Source: Balanoglossus misakiensis (lineage: Eukaryota > Hemichordata). From it: a DNA stretch of 64,000 nucleotides. Where the stretch lies: positions 1,798,001 through 1,862,000 of the forward strand of contig CM082590.2 in assembly GCA_040954595.2 (NCBI GenBank), read 5' to 3'. How positions within the stretch are numbered: position 1 is the first letter of the stretch; each line of letters starts with the position of its first letter. The notes under the pieces are model-generated. The model did no database searches. It saw only the letters and a list, made by a program, of their open reading frames with translations, and was not told the DNA's origin. This document shows, in pieces, positions 1-10,125 of this stretch. The position numbers and the translations under genes were made by a program.

Positions 1-220
1 TTGCAACTTTTTCACATAGGGAAGGCACTCAAAACACACCCGCTTTCGACTTTGCAACTTTTTCACATCGGGAAGGCACCAAAAACACACCCGCTTTCGA
101 CTTTGCAACTTTTTCACAACAAGAAGGCACCCAAAACACACCCGCTTTAGACTTTGCAACTTTTTCACATCGAGAAGGCACCCAAAACACACCCGCTTTA
201 GACTTAGCAACTTTTTCACA
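1..220. repeat. 51-bp tandem repeat, about 4.3 copies
   Basis: The word TTGCAACTTTTTCACA starts at 1, 52, 103 and again at 51-bp steps up to about 205. Each copy continues through GAAGGCACCCAAAACACACC and CGCTTT(C/A)GAC. Copies differ by only a few substitutions. The array is already under way at base 1, so it extends beyond the window. Confidence 0.92.
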
Positions 221-1339
221 TCAGTTAGTTGATGAAAAATTATATCATCTGTTGAAGTTGGAAAATTTCTGAATATATTTTATTAAATAATTAACAGCTC
301 CAAGGAATAAAAAACATTTTTTTTGTCCATTTATATGTACTGGAATATCGCACAAAATCAAGTTCTGTCTCTTTTTTTTGGAGATCACGATTTTAATAAA
401 AGTTTTCCACGATTTATTCACCACAAACTACAACCCTTGCAAGTTGTACTGGCCGAAATACAATACTTGACTTTTGACCCGGGACGTCATTAACATACGT
501 AACCGGATTGGTCCATTCATAATAACGTCATTGAACAGTCATACTGGCAAGTCCACATCGTAGACACGGAAGTCAATGTCGGAAAGCCATTTCGACGCAG
601 TTTTAGCAAAATTTGTGAAATCGTTTCGTTGTTCCGACTACTTTAGGCGTCAGAGATGACGTGCGGATATCAAAACACGTAAGATCATGACAAGGGAGGT
701 CAGTCACGTACGTTCATCTCGCGCATCGGTCGACATGGTCATAACAATGTGGCCGCCATTCTCGATGTCAGTAAACAGTCGCATTGAAACACATCGCGTT
801 TTGATACGACTCGGACGATTGTAAGTACCAAACGCGTTTTGAACGAACACCTACTCCTGTGGTGTGTCCATTGATAGCTGTTGATTTGACCGTACTCATT
901 ACAAGAAATCTCGATCGCCATTTAAGGACGATGATGCATGGACGAGCATCCGCGGGAATGGTTCATTCAAAATGGCGTGGACATTGCATGTACGTTGCAT
1001 ACATGTAATATCGTTCCCGGACAGAAATGTGAAGCAGCATGCCTCGGATAACTTAATTATTGCTGTGAAACCACTGACTATATTCTGATCACGGTGACCA
1101 CATTTCCATCGAACTTAGTGTAGATTACAAGTGTTTGTACATAGCTAGTCGAACTGTACTATGTAGCTCTATCATTTTATCCATCATTTTATTTTTACTG
1201 TACTGTACAAAAGAACTTTATTAAGTTTACAATTAGCAATATATTGACTTTTAGTTTTATTAACAAAAATTGTATTGGCTGTTTTTTTCACATTGTGTGT
1301 GTGTGTGTATGAACCACTGCAGCAACTGCATAATATCAT
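221..1339. other. No gene seen; CpG-containing stretch with CRE-like sites
   Basis: No ORF here looks like a protein; the 60-codon minus-strand frame at 739-921 has no recognisable motif. Bases 470-960 are richer in CG dinucleotides than the neighbouring AT-rich DNA. They contain ACGTCA at 484-489 and 525-530, TGACGTG at 657-663 and an inverted CCAAT word (ATTGG) at 507-511. A short (GT)n run lies near 1290-1306. A promoter is possible, but no downstream exon could be identified. Confidence 0.4.
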
Positions 1340-1645
1340 TCAGGTGTGTTTTAGGTGCCACCTAAAGTGCACCCGGAGTATGTTGTTCCGGGTGCGTTTC
1401 AGGTGCATCCATACCATATCATACGGGTGTGTTTCAGGTGCCACCTAAGGTGCACCTCGGGTGTGCTCTATTTCGGGTGCCTTTTGGGTGCACCTATAAT
1501 GCACCTGTTTTGTACACCCGAAACACACCTAAAGTGACCAATTTAAGGTGGTTTCGGGTGTGTTCTGAGGGGTGTGTTTCGGGTGCCACCTAAGGTGCAC
1601 CCGGGGTGTGTTCTTTTGGGTGCCTTTCGGGTGCACCCGATTTTG
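1340..1645. repeat. Degenerate GGTGCACC / GGTGTGTTTCGGGTGCC repeats
   Basis: The block GGTGTGTTTYRGGTGCCACC followed by TAARGTGCACC recurs near 1343, 1428 and 1571, with partial and inverted copies between them (for example ACACCCGAAACACACCT at 1513-1529). Spacing is irregular at about 85-140 bp. The short frames on both strands here (1355-1537 plus, 1529-1738 minus) are made of the repeat and are not genes. Confidence 0.75.
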
Positions 1646-1855
1646 GTAAGGGCCGTTCTCAGCCTGTAATATTCTCTCAGCGCGCGCGTATCCCCGGCCC
1701 GTAGCCCCTACCAACGGGCCATATACTCTGTCAACCATGTAATATCACGTTCTTTTCTATGTCACGTGGTACGGTCTCAGCCAATCAATAGTACGGAATA
1801 CAGAGTGAGGTATAATAAATTGAACTAATATGTATAAAGATATATATATTTATAA

Positions 1856-4822
1856 TTAATTTTCTAAATACATCTGTTTGAGCGAGTACCGGAAAGTTTT
1901 TTGGGATTTTTTGTTTTTTATTTGTTCTGGTAATGAATTCCATAAGAGAGGGCCATTATAAGATATTGCAAATTTGCCCATTGTTGTATTTACACTTGGA
2001 ATATGGAGATTACCTTGTTTTTTGTGGCTTGTACTGTAGTCATGGAGAGGTAATTGACAGTAGGTTGTCAGCCTTTGTGGAAGATTATTGTTTACAAGAT
2101 CATACATGAAGGAGCATACCTGGAGCTTATGTAATTTGAAAATATCAAGGATTTTCAATTTGTGGAATAAAGGAGTTGAATGAGCTGTGAAATCACTGAA
2201 GGTTATTGCTCTTACTGCCATTTTTTGTAATAATTTAATACGGTTGAGATATGAAGGATATGTTGACCCCCATACTTCGAGGCCGTATGTTATATGTGGT
2301 TGAATAAGTGATTTGTAGAGTAAGGTAAGTATAGGGGTAGGTACAAAATGTCTGAGTTTAAAGAGAATGCCAACTTTCTTTCTGATGGTTGTGTTTAGCA
2401 TCTGGATATGTTTTGACCAGGTAAGATGCCTGTCAATGAGAATGCCAACAAATGATGCAGCTTCTACCTCATTTATGACCATATTATTTATGTGGAGAGA
2501 ACCAACATGGGAAACGTTTCGTCTTTGATTCCTGAAAATAATGTAATTTGTTTTTAGGTGATTTATAGTGAGTTTGTTGGCATTGCACCAATCTAGTACC
2601 AGCTGTAACTGGCTGTCAACATGGTTCAGATTGATATCACTTTTGTTTGCAGGGAAGGTATGAAACAGATTTGTATCATCAGCAAACAGCCGAAAGTTGA
2701 AGAAGGATGTTGAAAGGGCTATAACATTAATAAATAACAAAAATAGAGTAGGGCCAAGGACAGAACCCTGTGGAACTCCACATGTAATATTATGGCTAGA
2801 TGAGATATGGCCATCAGCACAAACATGTTGACATCTATCTTTTAAATAATCTGTAAACCATTGTAAAGGACGTCCACGTATACCATAGTGAGAGAGTTTA
2901 GATAGTAATATTGTATGATCAATGGTATCAAAGGCTTTTGAAAAGTCAAGGAAAATGCCAAGTGTAATTCTGCCAGCATCAAATTGCTTAATGAGATAAT
3001 TGACAAGATTGATCAGAGAGAGTTTGGTACTATATTTTTGTCGAAAGGCATACTGATGTTCATATAGAATATTAAATTTTTCTACAAAGTTGGTAAGACG
3101 GGAGTTGACTATTTTTTCTAAGACTTTGCTTGTAAGAGGTAAAATTGATATTGGTCTGTAATTTCCTGGATCATCAGTGGTTCCTTTCTTGAAACTTGGT
3201 ATAACTTTTGCTGATTTTAGGGCTTTCGGGAATATGCCTGAATGAAAGGCGAGGTTGAATATGTATTCAAGTGGTTTAGATATTACAGCAGCTCCATCTA
3301 TAAGAAGTCTAGCAGGAATTTGATCTTGGCCACAAGCTTTATAAGGATCTAGGCTACAAATAACTTTTTGTATTTCAAATTGAGTTGTTGGGGCAAGAAA
3401 GAATGAGTTTGAGATGGGTGCCTTGAGGTAATTATTGAAGTTGCAATTGTTAGACTTTATTTTACTAGCAAGGTCTGGACCAATACCAACAAAGTAGTTA
3501 TTTAGCTCATTGACCATGTCAGTTTTCTTAGTTACGGTTCGTACCTTACCATTAGACTTAACACAAAGATTATCTAGCAGAGATTGACTGGCATTACCTT
3601 GGCTTCCAAGTATCTCTCTAATAGTTTTCCATATTGCAGTAGTGTTATTTTCATTTTGTATAAAGATATTGCTATAGTACATCTGTTTGGCTTTCCTGAG
3701 TAAAGCTGATAAAATATTTCGATATTTTTTATAATTATCAACAGCAACAGCATTATTAAATTTTGATTTATATAATTTGTTATATAGCCTATGTTTGGTG
3801 TTAATAGATTTTCTAAGTGATTTGGTGATCCAAGGTTTTCTTATTTTTTTGGTACTATAGGATTTTGTAGAAATAGGTGCATGTTTATCACAAATTTCAT
3901 TGAAGACTGAATAAAAATTGTTGTAAGCCTCATTAGCATCAGAGCAATGGTACACAGAATCCCATGTTGTGCTTTCAAGATTTTCGTAGAATTGGGAGGG
4001 ACTATAGTTTTTGAAATTTCTAAAAATAATTTTTTCTTTTTGTGGCAATTTTAGAGGAATATTTTCTAAAAGAGTATACACAGGGTGATGGTCTGAGATA
4101 TCAGTGATTATAGTGCCAGCATGAATAGGACGTTGATTAATATTTGTGTAGATGTGGTCAATTAAAGTCTCAGATGAACTAGTCACTCTGGTTGGGGTAG
4201 ATATCAGCTGTCTTAAGCCTATACATTCCAAGGAGGATAGATATGAATCTATATTGGGGTTGGTCAGTCTTATGTTAGTATCAATATTAAAGTCACCCAT
4301 TAAAATACAATTATTTTTGTCACATCTGAGCTCATTTAAAACTTGCATGAGACTAATTTGAAATTCTGTTATATCAGTATTAGGTTTTCTGTAGACTATT
4401 CCCATAATTATCTTTGTATTTTTAACCTGTACCTCCATCCAGAGTGATTCTGAGTGACTGACACTTGCTGGAAGCAGCTTGTAGATTACTGATGAATGTA
4501 TGTAAGCCCCAACCCCACCACCCCTTCCTACTTCACGAGACTTCACTTCTAATGTGTAATCTTGCATATTACAAATACTTAAATTATTTGGGTCCCATAC
4601 TTCAGAGATTCCAATGATAGCAAATTTGGACTTGATAATATCCTCATATAGTAATTTTAAGGCATCAACGTTTCTGTGTAATGATCTGACATTTAGATGG
4701 GAAACACAAAATGAATTATAAAGCTGGGGGGAAAAGTGTTCGTCAAAATCACAGGGTGGAAGGGTATGATGACTTACATTGAAGAGGTCACCATCATTTA
4801 GTGTTGTAGAGTCAGTGTTCAT
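1856..4822 (-). CDS. LINE ORF2: APE-type endonuclease + reverse transcriptase, 988 aa
   Basis: This protein nicks target DNA and reverse-transcribes the element RNA at the nick. The endonuclease occupies about residues 38-250: SHLNVRSL at 41-48, SEVW at 73-76, GDFNID at 176-181 and the catalytic SDHHPV at 243-248. The reverse transcriptase occupies about 480-760: GNYRPISILP at 553-562, FLDFSKAFD (first catalytic Asp) at 624-632, GVPQGSVLGP at 682-691 and the active-site FADD at 713-716. A C-terminal region to residue 988 has the usual YGLEVWG element at 846-852. No RNase H domain is seen. Length and domain order fit CR1/L2/jockey-group ORF2. The frame is fully open and all catalytic motifs are present, so the copy is young or was until recently active. 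The clade assignment is from motif style only. Confidence 0.95.
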   Translation of the reverse strand: MNTDSTTLNDGDLFNVSHHTLPPCDFDEHFSPQLYNSFCVSHLNVRSLHRNVDALKLLYEDIIKSKFAIIGISEVWDPNNLSICNMQDYTLEVKSREVGRGGGVGAYIHSSVIYKLLPASVSHSESLWMEVQVKNTKIIMGIVYRKPNTDITEFQISLMQVLNELRCDKNNCILMGDFNIDTNIRLTNPNIDSYLSSLECIGLRQLISTPTRVTSSSETLIDHIYTNINQRPIHAGTIITDISDHHPVYTLLENIPLKLPQKEKIIFRNFKNYSPSQFYENLESTTWDSVYHCSDANEAYNNFYSVFNEICDKHAPISTKSYSTKKIRKPWITKSLRKSINTKHRLYNKLYKSKFNNAVAVDNYKKYRNILSALLRKAKQMYYSNIFIQNENNTTAIWKTIREILGSQGNASQSLLDNLCVKSNGKVRTVTKKTDMVNELNNYFVGIGPDLASKIKSNNCNFNNYLKAPISNSFFLAPTTQFEIQKVICSLDPYKACGQDQIPARLLIDGAAVISKPLEYIFNLAFHSGIFPKALKSAKVIPSFKKGTTDDPGNYRPISILPLTSKVLEKIVNSRLTNFVEKFNILYEHQYAFRQKYSTKLSLINLVNYLIKQFDAGRITLGIFLDFSKAFDTIDHTILLSKLSHYGIRGRPLQWFTDYLKDRCQHVCADGHISSSHNITCGVPQGSVLGPTLFLLFINVIALSTSFFNFRLFADDTNLFHTFPANKSDINLNHVDSQLQLVLDWCNANKLTINHLKTNYIIFRNQRRNVSHVGSLHINNMVINEVEAASFVGILIDRHLTWSKHIQMLNTTIRKKVGILFKLRHFVPTPILTLLYKSLIQPHITYGLEVWGSTYPSYLNRIKLLQKMAVRAITFSDFTAHSTPLFHKLKILDIFKLHKLQVCSFMYDLVNNNLPQRLTTYCQLPLHDYSTSHKKQGNLHIPSVNTTMGKFAISYNGPLLWNSLPEQIKNKKSQKTFRYSLKQMYLEN

Positions 4823-4850
4823 GAGATTGTTTATCGTTCAGAGGAAAAAG

Positions 4851-5768
4851 TTAGACAATGCTGGATAATTGTGCTTCTCGTGAGATGATGAGTGGTGCTG
4901 ACTGGGCATTCTTCTTTACATAGATTTTACCGTTGTTTGTCCACATAAACTGGTACCGGGCCTCTTTCCTTGTAGTGTTGACTTTGAACAGTAGTTGACG
5001 GGTTGAAGGTAACAGGTTTTCATTGATGAAGATCTTTGATGAACTGTCGAAGCCAAAATCTGTGGCGGTGGTATTCTTCAGTTTCCTTCTGTTGTCGTAG
5101 ATGCTGTTCCTTGCTTTCCTGGTGGTGAAGCGAACTATGATGGGACGTGGTCGTGGGCGGTTAGGCTGATTGTTGGTACCGGGTCTGTCAACTGCTCTCG
5201 TTCGGTGGGCGACGTCGATGTCATTTTCATTGATTGCAGGGTTTATTTTCTTCATGATGGATAGAGCTGTAGCATTTATGTCTTCATTATCTCGTTCGGG
5301 AACGCATGTTATTTCTATATTTGCCCTACGATGATACTGGTTCAGGGTTGATATTTCCCTCTCAAGTGTGCAAACACGTTGACCCAGTCTGTTGTTGTCT
5401 TCCTGTATTTGTTGGTTGACACGGGACAGTATATCAAAGCGAGTTGACATTTCCTCGAACTTGGTGTTGATAAAATGCATGGAATCGTTAATTTGTGTTT
5501 GTTGTTGTTTTACCTCCGCCAGATCGCTTCCAATTTTTGCAAGTTGCGCTAGAATTGGTTGAAGTAGGTGCTGAAATTGTTCCGGATTGACTGCGTCATC
5601 GCCTTTGTCTTCGGTATTGTCATGTGGAGGGTCGGCCATGTTGTTTGATACTGTGTTAGGTTGTGTTGAAGTCTTACCAAATCTCTTCTCATTACAGCTT
5701 AGGCATAGTATAAGATCTCCTTGTCGTAGCTTCACTCCTCTCTTGGCATTGCAATCTTGACACTTCAT
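4851..5768 (-). CDS. LINE ORF1: zinc-finger, coiled-coil, RRM-like RNA-binding protein, 305 aa
   Basis: ORF1 proteins of LINEs coat the element RNA as a chaperone. The start chosen is the ATG at 5768. It gives a protein opening with a CxxC...CxxC finger (C3, C6, C22, C25). The frame is open for 74 more codons upstream, but that stretch is antisense to the unrelated relic starting at 5787. After the finger come an acidic linker (45-60), a Gln/Glu-rich coiled coil (about 70-143, ending CTLEREISTLNQYHRRANI), an RRM-like segment (147-220, containing IEITCVPERD and PIIVRFTTRKAR) and a C-terminal domain (240-285) ending near NNGKIYVKKN. This architecture is standard for CR1-like and L1-like ORF1p. 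ORF2 follows after 28 bp. Confidence 0.88.
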   Translation of the reverse strand: MKCQDCNAKRGVKLRQGDLILCLSCNEKRFGKTSTQPNTVSNNMADPPHDNTEDKGDDAVNPEQFQHLLQPILAQLAKIGSDLAEVKQQQTQINDSMHFINTKFEEMSTRFDILSRVNQQIQEDNNRLGQRVCTLEREISTLNQYHRRANIEITCVPERDNEDINATALSIMKKINPAINENDIDVAHRTRAVDRPGTNNQPNRPRPRPIIVRFTTRKARNSIYDNRRKLKNTTATDFGFDSSSKIFINENLLPSTRQLLFKVNTTRKEARYQFMWTNNGKIYVKKNAQSAPLIISREAQLSSIV

Positions 5769-5786
5769 TTTGAGAGTTTGGTTGAA

Positions 5787-6916
5787 ATGGTGGTTTTGTC
5801 GAGTGATATAGCACTTGCTGAAGAAATTAAAAAAATATGTCACAATGCTACAAAAAGGCTGCAGCTGTAACACCGACTTGGTGAATTTTGCATGCTGGAA
5901 AACTGTTGTCTTTTTAGGAGAAGTGCTCCTCAGAAAACACGCCATTCTATTGTTTGACGTCGGGCAATATTTTAATGGTTGTTTAGACAATGAATATCAG
6001 ACTTTGCGACCCATTGTCAAGTTACAACGAGTGGAATTCCACAGAAAACCTAATAGCTGGCTTATTCGGGAATTTCTATGTGTGTATTATCCAATTCACC
6101 TTTCTGTTGTATCAAAAGTGAGTAGAAAGTTCTCCACCTTTTTGTACCGAACAGGTTCAGATCTCACTATTGCCCTCCAAAATGCACTTGTCGAACATCC
6201 TCAGTATGTTGTGCAAGCTGAGAAACAGATAGAGAGGCTTGAAAAGCAAGTAAGAGACTTGAGTAAAGTTGACGTTGACTTTTTCAAAATGCTTGATTTG
6301 GTGGCTGTGAAATCAAATGCCAGCATTTATCAGCAATCTCAAGAATTCAGTAATTACTGCAAAACAAACATTGTTGATCTGAGTACACTTGATGTTAAAT
6401 ATATTGTCAGTGAGATTGACCCCATGTTATGGAACATTGTTGTATATTTAACGTTGAACAACAGTGAACGCAGTAAATTAAAAAGCTCCAACTTTGAATG
6501 GAATAAACACTACTATGGATTTTATGACCGGCACTCTATGGAGAGTAGAGCACGATTCCTCAGGCGTTTCTTTTGTGTGTATGCTATTGTTGACTTGTTC
6601 TGATCATTGTACTTACCCATTGCATACTTACCTGGCTGACATTGTTGAAGGTTATAGTAGGTCATCTACTCTAGTGAAAATTCTAAATTGATTTGGTATT
6701 ATTTGTTCTGGAGATACATTGCATAGATACATGTTGGGAGTTATCAACAAAAGAACATCAGCTGATTTCACAGAGGAAAATATTGCAACTAATGCATTTT
6801 GTTTAACTTCCATTGACAATATTGATAAATCAGCTAAATATGCAGCTGTTACAGCTGATCCAAAGGACAGAGGTTTCCACGGTACCTCTTATCAAATGGT
6901 CCAACCAAAACCATAG
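5787..6916 (+). pseudogene. N-terminal part of the giant relic
   Basis: An ATG at 5787 opens a 27-codon frame that stops at 5868-5870. The reading then continues in the frame of 5815-6603. That segment contains a heptad-like stretch (EKQIERLEKQVRDLSKV) and an MLWNIVVYLTLNNSERSKL motif. A frame change near 6600 leads into PLHTYLADIVEGYSRS. After a TGA (6689-6691) it runs on through a SIDNID...FHGTSYQMVQP block to a TAG at 6914-6916. The SIDNID/HGTSYQ block is a recurrent landmark of this repeat family as I remember it. No enzymatic function is assigned to this part. Confidence 0.6.
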
Positions 6917-7897
6917 TCAATTCTGAACAGTATTGATGATATTGTTTTTGGCAGTCATGACAAACATTCAACTGTCAAAGATTTTAAGCTAATCAACATT
7001 TATTGTGATGGAAGGTGCTTTTTCAGGAGCATCTCTGTGAGAAATGATTTTGCATTTCGAAATTGTGATCGTCTACTTAATGGACTCCCTTCTGACCCAA
7101 TTTTAGCTGACCGAGAGAAAATATTTGCAGACAAGTTAAGAGCAGATACATTAGACATAATGCGTGCCAATCATATATACTTTGAAGAACTGGATGATGC
7201 ACAACTTGATGCCCTGTTAGACGGCACTCGTTATATGGACATTTTGCACAGAACACAATGTATGGAAAAGGCAGATGAATATGCTGGTATGCCAGAAATG
7301 TTATAAGTAGTGTATGTTGCAAAATGTCCATTACATATATACACCAAGCAGAATGATATATTTGCAAGAGGTGATGGTTATGTGTTCTCCAAGACTGAGC
7401 CTGTCTGTCTCTTGTACACACCAGACAGGCCAGGTCAACCAGGCCATTATGATTTGCTTCTTAACAGGCAGTTAATTAAAAGTAAAGATAGTCTGGTGAA
7501 TGAAAATGCACAGAATTCATTTGAATGGTGGCAGGAATTAAACAGTGGCTTTTGTTCACAAAATACAGTAGACTCTGAAATGAATGAAATTGTTGGCAAT
7601 TTTCCTTGTGGAAATAATACTAAAATCATGGTTGACAGATCTATCTCAAAAAATACTGGTACAGGTTTGAGTGCACCTGTGAGAAAAGCCCGTACATTTA
7701 CGGAGAAAAAATCCAATGATACTTTTCATGATGATGTAGTATTTAAACCACCTCTACTGAGACAACATCAACCACGGACATCAATTTCGCTGTCAGATTT
7801 TGACATTAAACAAGAAGAAGCCATTGCTTGGTCAGAACTGTTTTCTGACAATTCATTTTTGCTCTACAGAAAAATGCAATGCACAGAGCTGATATAG
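6917..7897 (+). pseudogene. OTU-like cysteine protease domain of the giant relic
   Basis: OTU proteases cleave ubiquitin or polyprotein junctions. The catalytic-cysteine block DGRCFFRSIS (about 7007-7036) matches the OTU pattern D-G-x-C-(L/F)-(F/Y)-R-(A/S). The C-terminal histidine block PGHYDLLLN (about 7442-7468) matches the OTU H-Y-(D/N/E) ending. The spacing of about 140 residues is normal for the domain. Between them is a helical, acidic stretch (DELRAD- and EELDDAQ-like words). A TAA at 7304-7306 interrupts the frame, and the same frame continues to 7897. What follows the domain (7490-7897) is polar and not recognised. Confidence 0.72.
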
Positions 7898-8573
7898 AAA
7901 CAGTATTTGGGGATTTTAAATCAACATTAGCGACAACTGCTAACAGTAATGACAGTGAATGCTCAAATGTCATTTATTTGGGCATATCAAGTGAACACGC
8001 AGACTCAATTGAAACTGTCCATAACATTATCAATAAGCTGTATATGTTACATTCAGAGTTGGTGTAAGAATAAAATACCTGGTTGTGGTTGGTGATGGGA
8101 AAACTTTCCATCACCTGATAAAGTTAAAAGACATGTATGGTGCAGATTTAGACTGGTTGCAGCCTTTTATCAGAGACTGGCACACTCTAAAAAATTACCA
8201 ACCAGTCATCATGAAAATATTCTGGGATGCTGGCCTATAACATCTGGCAGGGTTCAATCATAAAGGGGGAACTTTGGAAAGCCTACTACAGTGTACAAAT
8301 TTCAAGCTAACTCATCGCTTCCTAAGACAAATTTGGGAAAGTATGTTTAGATGTCTTGTCAATTCCTTTTTGAATATGAGGGGTGAAACCCATAATACCC
8401 AGCACTGTCCCTTAAATACAGAAACAGTCCAAAAATGTTTACTAGAAGCTGTCACAAAATCTTTGGAATGTACTGAAGATAAAGCTGATCATATTGACAA
8501 AATTAATGGTGACCTTAAGGCTCAACTTACTGGCTTGCAAGAGGAATTTCAGATTTTTTGTGACAGAACATAG
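7879..8573 (+). pseudogene. Middle region of the giant relic (GDGKTFHHL ... DWHTLKNYQP)
   Basis: The frame at 7879-8067 passes, after a one-base shift near 8058, into a second frame that runs to 8573 with one stop (8238-8240). Conspicuous words are YLVVVGDGKTFHHLIKL, IRDWHTLKNYQPVIMKI and FKLTHRFLRQIWESMFRC. Spaced D/H residues on hydrophobic strands could belong to an RNase H-like or transposase fold, but this is only a guess. A similar layout occurs in uncharacterised repeat-family proteins of corals, molluscs and fish as I recall them. Confidence 0.5.
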
Positions 8574-9229
8574 TACGATATTTTACCCACAATTCTCCAT
8601 GATTTGTATCATCGAAGGTTGCCCATTTAATAACTTTTTCTGGTTTAGATACTAACAATGATATGAAGTACATATAAATCTATTTATTTTTATCTAGGAA
8701 AAGTACATTGAGGAATTAGAGTGAAAATTCCAAAATTAAAATTTAAAAGCTATAAGAATCAAAGTATTCATGTACTGCAAATGCCAAGCAATGATTGACT
8801 GAGGTGGCCAGTCTCTGTTGAAAGTTATCAATCAATCAATCAATCAGAAAAATTTGTATAGCGCCAGTATCTATAACACGTGTCATACTCAAATGCTCTT
8901 GTTAGGGCAAAGTTAACATGTAAATTTCCATTCTTCTGTCAAAAGAAAATATCAATATCTTTTTGTTTGATTAAACAGGTGTTTCAAGTGTCCCTGTTTT
9001 ACTCCAAACTTTTTTGTATGGCTGGCTATGCAATTACTTGATTATTTTATAAAATTCGTATCTCCTCTCTCAATAATACATAATTTTCTAAATCATTTGA
9101 AATGGTAATTGACAATAAGATTCACCTTAAAAGTAAGATCTCAAAATTTCGATTAGTGGTCTACAATTCTCTCTACACATGTGAACTTTGCCTGGTTTGA
9201 CTGAGTAATCTCTGATTGTACAAATCATA
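8574..9229. other. Non-coding DNA interrupting the relic, with a LINE 3'-end-like scrap
   Basis: No coding sequence. At about 8827-8905 the sequence (AATC)n followed by AGAAAAATTTGTATAGCGCC resembles, on the minus strand, the 3' end of a non-LTR element: GGCGCTATACAAAT then (ATTG)n. The rest is AT-rich without recognisable structure. Some of this block was probably inserted into or decayed from the giant ORF. Confidence 0.45.
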
Positions 9230-9908
9230 ATGAATTATGGGAGTTTTCACGTACAGTGCAGAAGGGCAAATACAGACAAAACTTTCAAATTTTGGGTTAG
9301 ATTTATAGAGGAAGATTTGTACATTGCAATAAGGTCAGGAAATTGGAACCTTCGAATATCGGCTTTGAAAAAAATGAACCCACTGTTCCATGCATATGAC
9401 CGATCCCTGTACTTGAGGTTAATTCCCAGACATCTTGCTGACCTTCTGAAGATGCCAAACTCTCTGTTGTTACATTTCAAAGCAGGTGGTTTTGTTTGCA
9501 ATTTGTCAGGCTCAACTTGGGTTATTGTAGCACTAGATGAAGCCCATGAAATGTGCATCAATAAAAGATGTTAAAGCTGCACTGCATACTTCTACAGGTG
9601 GGTTAATGGAGAGAATAGCAATTTATTTACCCTATAGAGCTATGGCTGCCAAGAATCTAAAAGATCGGTTATTTCCTTTCCAAAATGAAACCCATATTTC
9701 AGTTAGCGTACATAAAATACATGAGTCAAACTGCAGGTTGTATATCAATTGTCTTGAAGGTGCTGATGTATTTTCACCACTTAATACCGCCAGGGAGCTG
9801 ACTAATATATTTTCAGATGACACAGCAACAAATAGCGTCAAGGACACTGTGGTCCTATTTGAGGATTATGCGGAAACAGTGACACACCAGAATAAAAATA
9901 ACAGGTGA
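9230..9908 (+). pseudogene. Relic segment with LDEAHEMCINK block
   Basis: The frame 9230-9574 reads FKFWVRFIEEDLY, IAIRSGNWNLRISALKKM and LIPRHLADLL, then ALDEAHEMCINK. A one-base shift near 9560 then continues in the frame 9537-9908 with GLMERIAIYLPYRAMAAKNL. The join is natural because both frames share the CINKD/DVKAAL overlap. This is the most protein-like stretch of the relic, and its conserved tryptophan/arginine-rich words suggest a structured domain. Function is unknown. A short deletion seems to have removed hydrophobic residues between EEDLY and IAIRSG. Confidence 0.55.
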
Positions 9909-9989
9909 CATTGCAAGCAGATATGATCTAAGATATAGAAATATGGAATGTAAAAAAATTAACAAGGAACATGCCCAATAAACTGTCAT

Positions 9990-10125
9990 GTGTCATGACA
10001 AGTTTTTGATGCGGACGGACATACAGACATACATCCATACATCCATCCATACATACATACATACATACAGACGCAACTGATCCCAAAAGGTCCCATGGTA
10101 CATACCAATGGGACCTAATAAAATC
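9990..10125 (+). repeat. Interspersed repeat with (CATA/CATC)n core and terminal hairpin, copy 1
   Basis: The order is CAAGTTTTTGATGCGGACGG, a variable CATACATCCATACATAC microsatellite (about 10016-10066), CAGACGCAACTGATC, and GGTCCCATGG...CCAATGGGACC, an imperfect hairpin at about 10090-10117. The same order occurs inverted at about 21035-21112, so this is a mobile or dispersed repeat and not chance microsatellite growth. It sits where the giant relic's frame is interrupted. Confidence 0.6.

Larger units (their letters stand above)
1800..5786 (-). mobile_element. Apparently intact CR1/jockey-type LINE (ORF1 + ORF2)
   Basis: A non-LTR retrotransposon on the minus strand. It has a zinc-finger/coiled-coil ORF1 (5768-4851), a 28-bp gap, then an endonuclease-reverse transcriptase ORF2 (4822-1856). 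Neither frame contains a premature stop. The 3' end lies in the AT-rich stretch just below 1856; the exact tail and target-site duplication could not be fixed. The 5' border must lie between the ORF1 start (5768) and the coding relic that begins at 5787 on the opposite strand, so there is almost no 5' UTR. The outer limits given here are approximate. The second LINE at 37545-39892 is a related copy. Confidence 0.88.

Noticed and set aside
5769-5990. 74-residue N-terminal extension of LINE ORF1
   Set aside because: It is antisense to the OTU-family relic and the ORF1 zinc finger begins right at the ATG at 5768.
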